A stretch of DNA of 64,000 nt from the NCBI GenBank assembly GCA_013397435.1, contig VZRG01000193.1:186001-250000 (forward strand), written 5' to 3'. Each line of letters begins with the position of its first letter. The stretch's first letter is position 1. Below the pieces are notes generated by a model that saw nothing but the letters and a program-made list of their open reading frames with translations, was not told the DNA's origin and searched no databases. A program made the translations under genes and the position numbers. Of the stretch, positions 25,201 through 37,200 are shown one piece after another. Origin of the DNA: Erythrocercus mccallii. Its lineage: Eukaryota > Chordata > Aves > Passeriformes > Dicruridae.

Positions 25201-28200
25201 TTAAATTTTTTACAAGACCTGAATAAACAAAGCTGAAACAAACACAATTGTTTTATTTCATGGTCCCTCACACGAACTCCTGCTGCTCTTTTAGCTTTCT
25301 GAAAACTCATTTTACAGACACTACTCTGCAGATGACCAAGGGAGTTTTTCCATACATAGCTCAAAAAATTATAAATAAATAAAAAATAAAAATAATAAAT
25401 AAATAAATTTGTATACCTGTGACAGGATTTCAATTATTAATCTGTTGTCCCCTATCTCTGACAGTGCTAAGGGAAACAAAATATTTCATTAGTTCTATCT
25501 TCCAAGGGTAGCCCATTGCCTGTTGCCATACCAATGATTTGCCCTGTCAAAGACTGGTGTATTATGTAAATAAGACCTCACCTGAGGCATTTACACACCC
25601 CACCCACACCTACAAAGAAATCTGCCATCACTGTCCTGTCTCTGTGTAGAAGAGCCTGGAAATTTAAAGAAATCACTTATTTAAGGGCAAACTCCTTGTG
25701 GATTAGGGCAAGGTTACAGAGTTGGGTAAACTTCTTAACAGTCTTCAAAACACTGTATGAATCAGGGGTGTGTTTTTGTAATTCAACAGGGTAAAGACAA
25801 ACAGAAGCAAGCATCTGATCTTGAAAATTGTCTTTCAACTGTCAAGATCATAGACTGTTGCACAGATGAATTTTTCTGCTATAAGGTATCAAAATACGTG
25901 AGTATACTGTATCAAGGATACTTAAGGATGGAAGGAGGAATTTTGTTTTCTTTATATGTTAACATTTTTCAGTTCATTAATCTGGATATGAGACCTTTCT
26001 GTTAAATTAATGCATAAGTATGTAGTACATTTTTGTCATCTGAAATGGAGGGGCAAGTGGGAAACTGAAAGTCAGAGCAGGTTAGCAAGGGCCCTCAAAA
26101 ACATCTGGATTTTGCCAGGGTTCCAGACTGCCCTAGGTCAGAAAGGCACCATCTTCAGAAAAAGGTCTTAAGGCAACCCTCTCAGCAGCACCTACAGTTC
26201 TGGGGAAAGAAACTACAGCATCAGAGAGATGTCAAATGGGACACAGTCACCCCCAGTGCTACATTCAGATGCAGCCAGATGGAGGTCAGTGCCACAACCA
26301 AGATTTGGCTGCAGAAAAGCTGCCAAAGCCTGTCTGCCAGACAAACAAGGCTTCTGGCCCCTAGCCACCGAACACCATCCCCTCTCCGAAGCAAACCTTG
26401 TGCTTCTCACAGCAGGCTGTTATCTGCAGCTCCCCATACACAGTTGCTGAGGGCTCCTGTCAATGCCCAACTTACATATGGACATCTGACTTTGGAGCAG
26501 GTCCATAATGTGAGAGTGGCCACCTTAGGACTAAACAAAACAATTTCCAAATGACTATAAAGACCTAGTCCTTTGGTACCTTGATTTTATCATCCAGAAA
26601 ATAAGAACATGTCATCCACCCAAGAACGGCACAACATCAAATTCCTTAGCATTTGCAAGCTGCCCACTAACTTTTAATACAACATAGACTATCATATTGT
26701 GTTGATTTCAAATTCAGTGTGTCTATATTGAAGTATTTTAGAGGAGAATGGCAGGTTTTAAAATATTCTAAAGAAAATTTCAGAAGAAAAATCTCTAATA
26801 TTGATAGATGAGATTTACACAGTAAATAGGACACAGATTCTTTTCATAAGGTCTGAAACAGCTGATGCAACAACTGGTTGTTTCTTTCTTCTTCAATCAA
26901 TAGAATAAATCTTGGCACGAATTTATGAATGAGCAACAGACTGAGCAGAAAGATGTCAACAGCCAGTTAGAAGTGAAAAAAGAAGCAGCATTGTGGGAAC
27001 TTTTCACAAGCGAATGCACTTACTTTCTGGATCATTTGCTGGTTCTCAAGATGGTAACATCAGATTTCACTTCAAATAATAATGACACATTATTTGTTCT
27101 GCTGTGATGGACACAAAGCCACCTGAAACCTCTTGTTAGAGGTCTGTGGGGGAATGACTTAATACCTGGCTTTTCTTCCCACCTTGCCTGCTTATCCGGT
27201 TTTCATAACTCCCTTTCTGTCTTTATGTCTTCTTCTAAAGATAGAAGATATCTCTTTGTTATAAATGAAAAATCACCAATCCGATTTTAATGAAAAATGA
27301 AACACATTTATTGATTACAATTCGGATAAAATTTGGAAAATAGAAAAGCAAGCCACGAACCAAAGTCCAAAGTGCCAGCCCAGGAACACAGCACTTGGTG
27401 GAGACAGAGTAAGAGTGTCTAAAGGACATCCCCCCGTTCCACACATTGTGTTCCCATGCTATGTGTTTTAATACTGTCCTCTGTGCTTGGGTGTTTCTGG
27501 GTTTGAGACAGAAGCAGTCATTGTTTCTGTAAGGACGGTACTTTTGCTATATAATAGACTTGATAGGTGGCTCCTGGGCGATTATGGTCCAACTATTAAA
27601 GTTGAGTATCTGATTCTTGCTGCTTTGGGAGGAGTCGTTAGCACTTCTGCTGCCAGAATGGAGAGGCAGTTGCTCTGCTGGGATACAATAGCCGTCTCTT
27701 ATCTCTGGTATTCAGGTGTGAGTTCCACCCAGCAGCAGCCGTGCTTGGTGTCTTGTAACTTTCTTGGGAAAAAACTGATTTTATACAGATACTGTTTCTA
27801 TGTTTAAACAACATATTCTTATGAAATATCTTAGCATGAATTATATCTTAGATTCATCTATAACATCTTCTTCCAGGGTATTTAACTGATATTCCATTAG
27901 TCCTTTCACAAACACTGTACCGAAGCCATGCTCCAACGGTAATTTCCATACTGTACTATTCCAATTGCCAATATTGCTACATTATATTTGTCATTTAACT
28001 TCATATAGGGCTGTGGTTAGATTATCCTGACTGGAGCATGAAAATCTCAGAATTTGGCAGACCTGTAGTTTTAATATTACATGAAAACAAATATACTAAA
28101 AACAACTCCTCTCCCAAAAACTCTATATTATCTCCAGTACAGTGAATTTTAAGAGCTTGAAATATGGACAGGAATGTTACACACTCTTTCAAGAATAGCT

Positions 28201-31200
28201 GCAATATTTATATTCACCACACATCAAAAGTTAATATGTCCATTTAAAAGGATGGAAGCTTTCATAAACATTTTCTTATATATTTTCTCTTACTCAGCAC
28301 AGACAATTTCTGAGTTTTTATTATGTCAAAGAAAAAAGATTTGTAAAAAATTTTCCATGCTGATGAAAAGTTAGCCTGGACAGTAAAAGAACTACTGCAA
28401 AGTAAAGGAAATAAATAGATGTTATAAATGAAAAATCGCCAATCCGATTTTTAATAGAAAAATCAAAGAAGTTTATTTACAAATATTTACAAATTTCGGA
28501 AAATTTGGAAAATAGAAAAATTGAGCCAACGATCCTCAAAACCCTGAGGAATCGGCCCGGGGATCGGTTCCTGGTGTCGTGGGACAGAATATCAAAGCGA
28601 CACGGTCTCCACGTCCACAAAGCCATGCNNNNNNNNNNNNNNNNNNNNNNNNNNNNNNNNNNNNNNNNNNNNNNNNNNNNNNNNNNNNNNNNNNNNNNNN
28701 NNNNNNNNNNNNNNNNNNNNNNNNNNNNNNNNNNNNNNNNNNNNNNNNNNNNNNNNNNNNNNNNNNNNNNNNNNNNNNGATAGCTGTACTTGAGACTGGA
28801 CAATGAAGCTGATTGCCCAGCTCCATCCCGCAGCTGCCACCCATCAGCGAGTTTCTGTCTATTGTTCTTAGGTCGGCTTTCCATTCACACCTCTTCTCAC
28901 AGAGGCAGCTGTAACCTGTCCAACCAGTTTCTGGTGATTGCCTCTTATCAGTGCTGCCGGTGAGCCGCACCTAAGCCATCTCTGAGCTGCTAAGTTCTGC
29001 TGAGAAGAAACCTTTACAGAAAGCTACATTTTCTACAATCAAACTAAGTATTACTATAAAAATAACATAACATATTATAACACAAATTACACTATAAGCT
29101 CACTTATAACATAGAGAAGTGGGCTGAATTCCTCCTTGGTGGGGTAGAAGGGACAGAAAACAGGGTAACAGGACCAGCTATTAGTTCAAGGCAGGAGAAA
29201 ATCATCCTTCTTTCTATACACTTTGTTTAGAAAATCTGAAAAGTTTAAAAGGTGGTGAATACTGGGAAGAATGATGATAACAGCAGGCATGCAGGCTCCT
29301 TGTGAGTCTGATATAGCAACACACAGACAAGCCTTAGCCAGCCCTGCATGGCCCATGAATGATGAACTACTCAGCCCATGCCAGTTTCCCAAACTGTCCC
29401 ACTAAAGAAAGAACCCATTGCATTTGGGTAACCAGTTTAAAAGATTCCTGTTTACTTCCAAGTATAGAAAATTCTATACTTCCACAGATTTTAATGAATC
29501 TCCACAGGAGCTTTAAGACCACCATAAATTTAAGTTCTCAGGTAACCTGGTCACGGTAACTAAGGAATTACACAAGGCTAAGCAAACACTCTCACTAGCT
29601 ATTCAGTCTTGGCACCTGGATGACACATTTATTCATAATGCTTTATATACATAAACAAAAAAAAAGTCTACTCAGTAACCTATAAATTTTAAGCCCTTTT
29701 CAGATTTAGGTCAGATTCTTTACATCTCAATCAGCTTAAAAAATACAAAATCTTGAAAAGCCAATAAATTCACACATAGTTTTCACTCAATACAGGTTAC
29801 TAAAATGATCCAAAGAGATGAAAAACCTCCACAGGACCTCTACTTCCCTTAATCAAAGAATATCTTTTTTTCCTCACAGTACCTCTAAACAATTTAGATA
29901 GCAGCAGATGCATGGGGTAGGAAGGAAAGCATATAGAAAGGTCATAGAAATCTGCAACTGACTCTGATGTTACTAAGTCCTTCATGCAGGGATCTGCAGG
30001 GAGCTCATTTGCCCCTCTTCTGCCCAAGGGAACAGCAGGGACACAGCTGCCTCCATAGTAACCACAGAGAAACATAGAGAAACCACCAGAGACATCACAC
30101 ATACTGTCTTCTGCACAAAATCCAATATTTAACCTTCAGGCAGATCAGGAAACTTTTATGACAATGCCATCTTCTGCCCTCCCTAAACCAAATGATCCTT
30201 TCAGATGAATTTCAGTGAAAATGTTATTTTCAAGGAAAAGAAAATATTTACTGAATTGGCACACACAGTAATTAATATGGATTTCTTTTGATTTTAAAGA
30301 TATTTATGAACACTCTAAAATACCTCCAGAGTAACGAATTTCTCTTGGATGTGGATTTGTGGAGAATTTTCGCAAACTTAGAGGAGTTAAACAAGGTGGG
30401 TAGAAAAAGAGAATCGTTACTCAGATCAGAAATCAATCAGCCCAACAAAAGAAGATGCATACCAAAAGCTTCTATTCAGTTTCAATGCTCACATTTGGAA
30501 CTTTGTTCATAATCCATCTTTTCGTCCTCTCTCTGTGGGATATCAGTGAGAGTCAAATATCACTAGTACAAATCATTCTCTTGTATCTCCAGCCAAAGAT
30601 ACATGGCATTTTAAACATGGGGGAGAGCTCATTTGGCTGTTGTTTCTGAAGTAAAGAGAAGTTTGAGAGTAATTCTCATAAGCAGAAAACTTTTAAAAGG
30701 ATTTGTGGAGAGACACTACAACACAATCCTTACAGCAAAACAGTAAGCATGGCAAAATAGCTACATAACAAGACCCCTTTTGCAAACAGATGGGCACAAA
30801 GACTTTGCTGTCTATTATGCCACTCCAATAGAGCAAGTTAAAACAAAATGCTGACCCCCCCCCCTCCAGCTGAGGTTTCCCTTGGCATGTGTGTAAGGAA
30901 CACTCCCACAGAGACTGGATGCTGTCTGCTCATGTGCTACTTACTCTGCTCTGTCCAGGAGGAGGGAGGCCACAAGGCTTGGCTGTGATGTGCTCCAGCT
31001 CTTTGCTGCTTTTGGCCAGTTCCTGGGAGATCATTTTTCAGCTCCTTAAAGTTAAAAACCCCTAAGTCAAAAATAGCTTTCACATTACTTTAGAAACAAA
31101 ACAATTTTTCTTAGCCTGAGGGCCCTTTCACAAGACACCTCACCCTTCATTGCAAAGTGAATTTTGGAAAGAACTCTGCAGTTGCCTTAATTGAAAAACT

Positions 31201-34200
31201 ACTTACAATCACATCACATGCCCTAAATCAGCTGCTGAGTTCCATTTATTTCCCTTATTGTAATTCCCTTGCCTTAATACTGAATCTCTCCCTTTTTAGC
31301 CAAAACAAGAAAACTGGGAAAGGTCTTCAAAGAAGGGACAATTAGCCCAAACTCAAACACATGAGCACGGCACTGCTGCTCAGCCACAGACCTCACACTT
31401 GGTGAGCTGCTGAATGACCAACCAGTAGGTTTGGAAATACAAGGAAAAGTATTTTTAGCTGACAGGTTTCACCTTTGGCTTATTGTGGACTAAGCTGTAC
31501 ATGCAGGAAACTACTAGAGTTCGGCAGATGTGTGGTTGTTGATTCCCTTGTTCTTGTTCAAAGAAGGGAGTGGGATATATTGCTGTGTTTCATCTAGCTT
31601 TGAGCTTGGCTGGAGCTTGGTCATGTCTTGAGAGAATTATCTTAAAAATTTTCTTGCTTTACTTTCTAATTTTGTTGTCCTTATTGATGAGGATAACAAA
31701 TGATCATTTGTTATGCATACTTTAGTGAATAAATGTAGGAGAAAGACGCTGCTCTCAATGCCTTTGAGAGGTGCCTTTTTCATACATTTTAGAGTGTGCA
31801 TATCTTCTTGATAGCAGGCTGAATCCATGAAAAAAATGTATGCTTTAAAACTGTAAAGGTCAAAATTAAAGAATGATCATTATTCTATAGGCATCCTTGC
31901 TTTCATAAATACACCAAACAAAGCAATCTGCAGCTACAGTCTGTAGCAGTATCACAGTAGATTGATGTGCCCTTCTGGCCTAATATTTGGCTAACAACTT
32001 AGCCCAGTCATGAATTAGTGTGAAAATAGTGTGCTCAGGATGACAGTGTGGGCTTAGGAGCAGGCTTGCAGCCCCATCTGACTGATAAGGCAGGCACTTT
32101 TGAATCCAATTAAACATGTAAAGTTAACTTATGGGGAATACATGAGCTTTTGTAGTATTTTATAGATACTTCCTTTACCTTCAATTGTATGAAACAAACT
32201 CAAACTGTGAAAGATGGTGTCTTCCTCAAATGACTATGAAGGCTTCCTTAACTGTCGCAGCTCTGTCATACACAATCAGTGTTTTCCAGCAGATACCATT
32301 CACCCCTTGTCATTTTTAATGTCAATCCATGTTAAATACAGCTGCTACCCTAAGACAAGTTTAAGGGACTAACTAATCTTGTCCCAAAGCTTTTGTCATC
32401 AGGCATTATCACAATATAAGTGCCTATTTGTATAGATTCGTCTTAGCTTCTGACTAATTAAAGCATTCTGAGAATAATTCTGAAGACAATTTTGGCAGTG
32501 TTAGAGGTAAGTATAGGCACCCATAACACTTGGAGCCTTTAGAGAGGCCAGGGATGAGAAATAAAGTTGCTTTAATCTTAACTTTGGATCACTGATGCTA
32601 ATTTATCCCTTTTTTTCCACCTTACTTAGATAAGTCTCAGTTTTCTGAAAGCGTTTTTTGAAACTGTGAAGAAGCATGTCAGCAAGTCAGACTCATCTAT
32701 GGATTTCATCTCCGTACTCAGAATGGTAACATAATCAGAAGTATTCTTGTTTTTAATACAAGTAGCAGGCCATTTATGGCATACAGGTGCTCCAGAGCAA
32801 TCAGGTCAGTCAAGTCCATGCCATCTGTCACAGGCAGTTTGGTCTCAGCCTCAGGTTGCTCCTATCAGAAGGACATTTTTATTCCTTGGCATGTTTGAAG
32901 CAGTCAAGGAAAGGTACTCTGTATGTGGAATCAAGTGTGGAAATATTTTCTCTTCCTGAGGAATAGCAGCCCAGACTCTGAGGAGACTTTTCTACTGGCA
33001 GAGACAAGCTTCCCATTCTACAGTTGTTTCCCTGAGACCAGACCCCAGCCCCATCACTGCCTCCTTCCACTCCTTCACACCAAGCCTCCTTTACTCCATG
33101 GACCACACCCACAAGTGCTCGTAATTGCTTAATTAAGAGCTCATTGGACTGAAATTACACTTTGGCCTGTGTTTGTTAAGCAAGAGAGAGATGCAGCTAC
33201 AGCTGTCCTGCTACTGCTGAGCCCTGCCTGCCCTGCAACCCTTCTGGTCAGTTTGTGTGTTAAACAAGGCAGTAGTCTGAACAGCAGTCTACAGGGGCTC
33301 TAATTCCTGCTAAACTTCCCAATGCTTGTAAAGTTGGAAATATTAATGAATACAGAAAATCAATTCATTCAACAGAACCTTCCCTAGCAGTAGAGGCCAT
33401 TAGAAAACTTCTGGGAAATACTAAAAGACCCTAACTCAGTGTTAAGATTTTTAACAGAGAAATTAAGGCTTAGAGCTTAGTTCCTTGCCACTGTGACCTC
33501 TGACTTCAGGCATTCTTATTGATAATGTTCATGTAGACAGACAAAATCCCAGACAAAGCTGCTTTTTATCATGCATGACATTCCACATCTCCAATGTAAA
33601 TGAGGCTATCCTGTTATTTCTAAGAGCCTACTCATATATAAAATTCCATGCTACTTGAAGTCATCAAAGCTGTTTCAGAAATAGTGGGTTTCATCTTCAA
33701 CTTCCATATGAATTTCGCATCATTTATTTCTAATTAGAACAAAGTCTAAGAATATGTCACACCTCTGCAGAGCTGTTAAAACTGTACTCTCATGCACTAC
33801 TGGAGCATTGTTGTGGTATTTTTGCTACTTTACAAATGCATTGCTGTTCAAACTGCCCTTTACTTTTTTAATTCCCTCTTTTCCCATTTTCCTAGGTAAA
33901 AGGAAATCTCAGATAAAATGCACATTACAAACCCAAAATTCCTGTTTCTCCTTTTGTTATGACATTTTTCTTTCTTGATAAATTTCCAAACCTTTTCTGC
34001 AGTTTTTCCAGGGTGACCTCTGCCAGACACACCAGATTTATTGCCTTAATTATACCTCTGCTATCTTCTACTTGGAAAAACTGAGACAGAGAGAAGATTT
34101 TGGCATCTACCTGAAGGTAAAGTGATGCTTTTGTTGTTGTTATTGCTGTTCTTCTTGTTGTTGTTGCCTTCAGCCTTCCTACCTTACGACAGGATTTTAA

Positions 34201-37200
34201 CAGCAAACTTTGAAGCAAAACTGTGTAGATAGCATTTCACATGGATTTTTTTGAACTTCAGAGCCTATCACAGATTGGAAGTCACCCTTCTGAGTATATG
34301 TTCACCTGCATGTGTGAAAGCCCTGACTTGTAATTTAGAACAGTTAAGGGGGGGAAGAGCTGGGCTGCATTTTTGCAGGCAGAAAATACACCCTACTAGC
34401 CTCTTCCACGTGTTTTGCACATAATCTCTTGACTCAGTAACCCCCAGCTTAACAAAGTGAAATGGTTACAGGAAAAAAAAAAGACACAAAAATCAATTTC
34501 AAATGTTTTACTTTGGTATCAAAACAATACCAGTAAGGAAGAATTTACCTTCCTCTAAGGCTGGAAAGAGCTATCAGAGGACTCTTTATCAAGTTGCAGC
34601 ACTACAGCAGGTTTTGTCTTTGCTGACATAGCATCTGCCTGAAGGAACAACTCCAGCCAGTGCAGTGGTGGGGATCTCAGGCTCTGCTCTTTCTGACATC
34701 ATTAGCAGACCAGTGTGTCCTGTAAAGACTTAAGATTAATCTTCAACATAATAGGCTTAGAAAGAGGAACCTTAGAAAGAAATCTGAAGTAACGGGCTTT
34801 TCTCACAGACAGCCCAAAACTGGAAGGACAACTTTTTGTGGCAGGCAAGCTCTGCCGCTTGGGCCTTGGAGTTTCACATTGTCACATCCTCCCTGACCAG
34901 GATTTCATATGTTCACACCTAGGAAAAATGTTCCCCAGTGGCAAGCAGCAGTAACCCTAAAATATAAGGTGACTTTCAAACCTAACTCGGGTTCGTTTTC
35001 TCAGGTCTTTCTGAGAAAATTAAAACAACAGATAAATAAGAGCCCTAATTGATATGATAGCATGGCCACAGCATCTGGAATGGTAAGCAGCAATGCAGAA
35101 AGTGAGTCTGGAGGGGCAATGCAATTTCCCCTGAAGAGAGCTGTCCTTGGCTTGGCTGGGATAGTGCCACTTCTGTTCCTAGTAGCTGGTATAGTGTTGT
35201 GGTTTGAATTTAAGATGAGTGAAATCTTGATAACACACTGATGTTTACTTGTTGCTAAGCAGGTTGCATTAAGTCAAGTACTTTTCTCTCTCACCACCAG
35301 CGGGGAGTCTGGTGGGCACAAGGAGGTGGGAGGGGACACAGCCAGAACAGGTGGCCCCAGCTGACCCAAGGGATATTCCATACCATATGGTGTCATGCTC
35401 AGTATATAAACTAGAGGGAAAGCTGGCTGGGAGGGCCTCTGCTCTGGGACTGGCTGGGCACTGACCAGTGGGTGGTGAGCATTCTGCACCACTTATTTTG
35501 TATATTCTTTTTTCCGTTCTGTTTCTATTCTATTAAACTGCATTTATCTCAAACTACAAACTTTATTTTTTATTTCCCATTTCTCTTCCCCATCCCACAG
35601 GAGGGAGTGAAGAGTGAATGAGTGGCTGTGTGGTTTAGATACTTGCTGGGTTAAACTATGACAAGAGGCTTTATACTGCCCTGTTCTCACTGAGTGAGAA
35701 ACTCCTCTTTCATTAGTCCCTGTCTCATTATAGTCAGCTAATGATGCAGAAAACTGTGTGCTACCTCCTAGCCAGAAGGAAGCTGAAGCCTAAGACAGAT
35801 TTTCTTTGTCTTCAGCAGTGGTGTGAACAAAATGAACAGTGCAAGAGGTTGCATCTGCCAGAGCTGCTGGTTGCTCCTCTGCATCGACTGACACGGTATC
35901 CCCTCCTCCTCAACAACATCTGGAAGAGGAGCACTGATGAAAGAGAGAAAAGTTTTATCCAGTCACTTAAAGAGAAGGTGGAAAAGTCTATAAGTAAGTA
36001 ACAAAGGTTAGAAGTCAAGTATGCAGTTACAAATTATAAAGTTTGTGGCTTTTTTGTGCATGTCCTTTGAAGTGTGAATTGGTTAAGTGTCTCTGCAGAA
36101 AAGCAACAAGGATGAGTGTGTCTACAATCCTGACCCTCATTCTGCAGGGAATTATTTGGGCTACCTTGGGCTGTCAAAGCCTCTCTGAGCAATGTCACAG
36201 GACTCCCAAATCAGTGAGTCACTTGTATTTTCTCAGAATCATCTGCAGTGACAGGCAAACAATTAAAAGCAGATCTCAAATTGGAACATATCAAGAAAGA
36301 TCTCAAACAAAGAAGTCTTTCAGTTGGATTTATGTCTAAGGAGGATTTTTTTAGGGCTTATCCTTAATAGGACAAATTTGCACTCACAAGGGGAATATTA
36401 TGTCTGTGACCTTTCAGTAATGACAGGGTCCTACCATGTAAAGTTGTCTCAGTTATATATTTTTTCTAGCTATTGTGGAAAACAAGTGGCTGGTCCAGAT
36501 ATCAATTTTTTTCTCTGTATTTTGTTTTAAGTATAAAATATTTATATATTTAACATATGTAAGGACAGCAGTTTTAGGTGTGGCCCCAAAAGATCATGGG
36601 ATGTCTGGAGAGTATTACTGGCAGAATAAATAGGTCCTTCCAGAAATTAGACACCTCTGGATCAAGGAAACCAAAGATAGAAGGGTGACCCCTCTTTACA
36701 CAGACACCTGACAAAGATCTGCCTTCATTTTTTGATCAGTAAACCAGTAACATAAAGAACAGGTGTAGCCCAAGCACTCCCCTTTCTAGTGGGGAGGTAT
36801 GTTTCTGAAACCATTATCTGCAATATCAGTCCACCCAAAGACTTGAAATTTAAGTTGCAAGTCCATTAAAGCTTTCCCCACAATGGCCTTGAATCAGCAA
36901 AGACACAGTCCCCATTTTTCACATTTTGAGGGACCCCCACCTCAGTCACTTATGGCAACGCTTCCTCTTACACAATTAATTCTCATTAATTTCAACAGTC
37001 TTTTTATCAGGCTGTATATAATGAAAATTATTTTTCTCTCACTTACCAGACCAGTTTAGAATGACAGGACTTTTTCAGAAGGTATTTTTAAGATTACAGT
37101 TTAACTGAGTTTCATATGATTTCCTGTTCCCCAGACAGATTAGTAAACACAACCTTTTCATTTAGCAGTGAATTTAAGCATCTTTGAATGCCTGAACTGA

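Larger units (their letters stand above)
27054..30299 (+). other. PLEKHG7 intron 5
   Basis: This 3.2-kb intron carries two related solo LTRs (27257-27865 and 28420-29111); the second contains an assembly gap. The remaining roughly 1.2 kb at the 3' side shows no identifiable feature. Confidence 0.8.

Noticed and set aside
28477..28970. Several open frames crossing 28629-28778.
   Set aside because: They run through 150 undetermined bases inside an LTR.
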